Positions 41,207 to 42,824 of a DNA stretch of 42,824 nucleotides are shown here, piece after piece (the stretch's first letter is position 1; each line of letters opens with the position of its first letter). Source of the DNA: Acidimicrobiaceae bacterium (GTDB lineage: Bacteria > Actinomycetota > Acidimicrobiia > Acidimicrobiales > MedAcidi-G1); contig PBAM01000014.1 in NCBI GenBank assembly GCA_002716285.1, positions 12,058-54,881 of the forward strand, written 5' to 3'. The position numbers were made by a program, and so were the translations under genes. The notes under the pieces were generated by a model that ran no database searches, was not told the origin of the DNA, and worked only from the letters and a program-made list of their open reading frames with translations.

Positions 41207-42547
41207 CTAGGTCAAAGGACCAAGTACCTTATCCAAATAAGGATTTGAGAAAATCCCCAAAGGATCCATTAACCCCCGTGCATTTTGAAATTCTTCCCAT
41301 TGAGGGTAAATCTTTGAAAGAGTTTCATGATTTTGAAAGTGAAGTTTCCCCCAGTGAGGACGTCCGTCGTAGTCGCCCATTATTTCCTCCACACCTTGAA
41401 AATATTTTTCAAAAGGTGTATTTCGAAATACGTGGACAGCTATAAATGCAGAATCCTTATCACTCGCAGTCGACATTGGTATTTCATCTTTTCCAAGTAC
41501 TCGGTATTCAACTGGAAAACTTATGTAATGATCCAACTCCCCTATTAATTGAACGACTCTTTGGAATGCTTCTATCCCTGACTCAACGGGGACTGCATAT
41601 TCCATTTCATAAAATCTGACCCTTCGCGGACTAGCAAAAACCTCATAACTTGTTGTTATGTACTCTGCTCTACCGCTTTCTCCGACAACCATGGAATTAA
41701 GTTTTGGAACTAATGGAGGGGCAATCTTGCCTAAATGATTCATCGCTCCAAAAAGAAAATTTTGTTTTATTTCTTCATTCTTAAATCGATTCCAACGCCT
41801 TTTAAATGAGTGTCTTTTATTCCTTGGCCGTGGAGGTGTTTCGAGAGTTCTGGTGTTCCTTTTCAGTAGAGCCTTGTCAGTATTCGGCATCCAGAAAAAC
41901 TCTATGTGATCAGTCGTCTTAGACCAGTGGTCAAAATTATTTGTTACTTCTCCTATTGGTAGAATTTCTTCTACTGCATGAAGATTAAATGCCTCTACGC
42001 ATTTAATAGTGACTTCAGTGATTATTCCTAAAGCACCTAAACCCACCCTTGCTGCATGAAATACCTCTGAATTTTGTTGCGTGTCACACTCGACAACTGT
42101 CCCCTCACCATCAACAATTCTCATCCCGCATACGGCTTCTGCAATAGTTTTAAACTCCAAACCAGTTCCATGAGTTGAAGTAGAAATCGCTCCCGAAATT
42201 GATTGGTAAACTATGTCACCTAAATTTGGCATAGCTAATCCAGATCTTTGCAATATTGGATTGAGGTCACGAAGTTTGATTCCTGAACCGACACGAACTG
42301 TGGAATTTTCAAAATCTACATTTCGGATGTCCGCTATTTCATCAAGAGAAATTAGAACTTCATCTGTAACTGCTATTCCCGTAAACGAATGTCCTGAACC
42401 TACAACTTTGACTTTTAAGCCGCGTTTTTTTGCTTCTTTGACTATGGCTACGACGTCTTCTTCATTTTTAGGTTTTTTGATACTCAAAGGATTACTTGTC
42501 TGATTCCCAGCCCAGTTGCTCCATGTGTTCGATGATTGGGTCTTCAA
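41207..42547 (-). CDS. FAD-linked oxidase, D-arabinono-1,4-lactone oxidase type
   Basis: The protein (446 residues from TTG 42547) belongs to the vanillyl-alcohol-oxidase fold. The N-terminal FAD domain shows KVKVVGSGHSFTGIAVTDE, whose histidine is the usual covalent FAD site. STSTHGTGLEF and a C-terminal HWGKLHF motif follow, then a DPLGIFSNPYLDKVLG end; all are characteristic of gulono/arabinono-lactone oxidases (ALO domain). GGATGG six bases before TTG 42547 favours this start over TTG 42571, which overlaps the upstream gene. Substrate may be a sugar lactone or alditol. It is co-directional with the aldolase-like gene. Confidence 0.88.
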   Translation of the reverse strand: MKTQSSNTWSNWAGNQTSNPLSIKKPKNEEDVVAIVKEAKKRGLKVKVVGSGHSFTGIAVTDEVLISLDEIADIRNVDFENSTVRVGSGIKLRDLNPILQRSGLAMPNLGDIVYQSISGAISTSTHGTGLEFKTIAEAVCGMRIVDGEGTVVECDTQQNSEVFHAARVGLGALGIITEVTIKCVEAFNLHAVEEILPIGEVTNNFDHWSKTTDHIEFFWMPNTDKALLKRNTRTLETPPRPRNKRHSFKRRWNRFKNEEIKQNFLFGAMNHLGKIAPPLVPKLNSMVVGESGRAEYITTSYEVFASPRRVRFYEMEYAVPVESGIEAFQRVVQLIGELDHYISFPVEYRVLGKDEIPMSTASDKDSAFIAVHVFRNTPFEKYFQGVEEIMGDYDGRPHWGKLHFQNHETLSKIYPQWEEFQNARGLMDPLGIFSNPYLDKVLGPLT

Positions 42548-42551
42548 ACGT

Positions 42552-42824
42552 TTACCATCCGCGCAAATCAATTTTTAATGTTTCTATCAATTCCACATCT
42601 AAACTTTCTTCAATTTCTTCTACAAGATAGATCGATTCATGTTTTGAAATAGTTGGATCAATATGAGAGGGCCGTAGACCAACTTTTTGTCCAACTGACC
42701 AAGAACCATTAGTAATGGTTGTGTGTTCGTCAGAACAGAACATGACCTCACCTTTACCCAACAATTTCGGATTTCCACTATCAACTGATAATGATTTCAA
42801 CCCTCCATCCAGAACTGCATAGCC
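42552..42824 (-). CDS. D-threonine aldolase / D-serine dehydratase-like enzyme (3' part, cut by window edge)
   Basis: The frame is open to the right edge, so only the last 90 residues are seen. They match the C-terminal metal-binding domain of the fold-type III PLP enzymes for D-threonine and D-serine: VLDGGLKSLSVDSG, a CSDEHTT segment, VGQKVGLRPSHIDPT and a terminal LRGW. The metal ligands read H-x-D (PSHID). D-serine dehydratases have H-x-C, whereas D-threonine aldolase is reported to use His and Asp, so aldolase is slightly favoured. The PLP lysine lies outside the window. It ends four bases before the oxidase start, suggesting an operon. Confidence 0.75.
   Translation of the reverse strand, partial: GYAVLDGGLKSLSVDSGNPKLLGKGEVMFCSDEHTTITNGSWSVGQKVGLRPSHIDPTISKHESIYLVEEIEESLDVELIETLKIDLRGW

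Noticed and set aside
1-42824. Mobile elements, prophage, CRISPR, toxin-antitoxin or defence genes
   Set aside because: No transposase, integrase, direct-repeat array or nuclease motifs were found, and base use looks even across the window.

Overview
The window looks like one contiguous, gene-dense piece of an AT-rich actinobacterial chromosome, most likely a marine Acidimicrobiia-like lineage. That placement is inference. It rests on mshA (mycothiol synthesis), a MenJ-type menaquinone reductase next to nuo, a rex-hemA-hemC-hemD-hemB block, the mshA-YbjN-proC-hem order that loosely echoes the Mycobacterium tuberculosis Rv0486-Rv0512 region, and actinobacterial-style nuo genes. The GC content looks to be in the low 40s % by eye, which is low for the phylum. 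I see no transposase, prophage, CRISPR array, rRNA or tRNA.

Region 1 (1-25303, all minus strand, read right to left) is a respiratory mega-operon. It starts with a small membrane protein and a two-cluster ferredoxin. Next comes a b6f-like quinol:cytochrome c reductase (split cytochrome b6, subunit IV, Rieske), a membrane diheme cytochrome c and an unknown membrane protein. A complete 14-gene complex I operon nuoA-N follows. After a gap of about 124 bp a second complex I set begins, nuoA2-B2-C2-D2-H2-I2-J2, without the NADH module genes E, F and G, and it runs off the left edge inside nuoJ2. Almost every gene junction is a 1-4 nt stop/start overlap.

Region 2 (25304-25611) is the divergent control region. 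It contains a 22-bp near-palindrome that fits the operator of Rex, whose gene is also in the window (34693-35328). The likely circuit is NADH/NAD+-sensing Rex repressing the respiratory operon.

Region 3 (25612-29351, plus strand) has a membrane-anchored monoheme cytochrome c, a geranylgeranyl-reductase-family flavoprotein (probable menaquinone reductase) and glucose-6-phosphate isomerase.

Region 4 (29348-40342, minus strand) reads as one long transcription unit: a MoaD/ThiS-like protein, mshA, a YbjN-domain protein, an MFS transporter, proC, a DUF62 SAM hydrolase, a 29-residue membrane peptide that a length cut-off would miss, rex, hemA, hemC, hemD, hemB and hemL. The five hem genes make uroporphyrinogen III from glutamyl-tRNA and would supply haem for the cytochromes of region 1.

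Region 5 (40407-42824) has a histidine-phosphatase-family gene, a 55-residue acidic protein, a D-arabinono-1,4-lactone-oxidase-type flavoprotein and the C-terminal part of a D-threonine-aldolase/D-serine-dehydratase-like enzyme cut by the right edge.

Most of the window is housekeeping metabolism and I see no wholly new system. The points most worth checking are the tandem complex I sets, the lost N7 cluster in NuoG, the Tyr-to-Trp change at the quinone site of NuoD2, the Rex operator, the haem-ci cysteine and APWY motif in the bc complex, and the N-terminal motif shared by two proteins on either side of the divergent promoter region.
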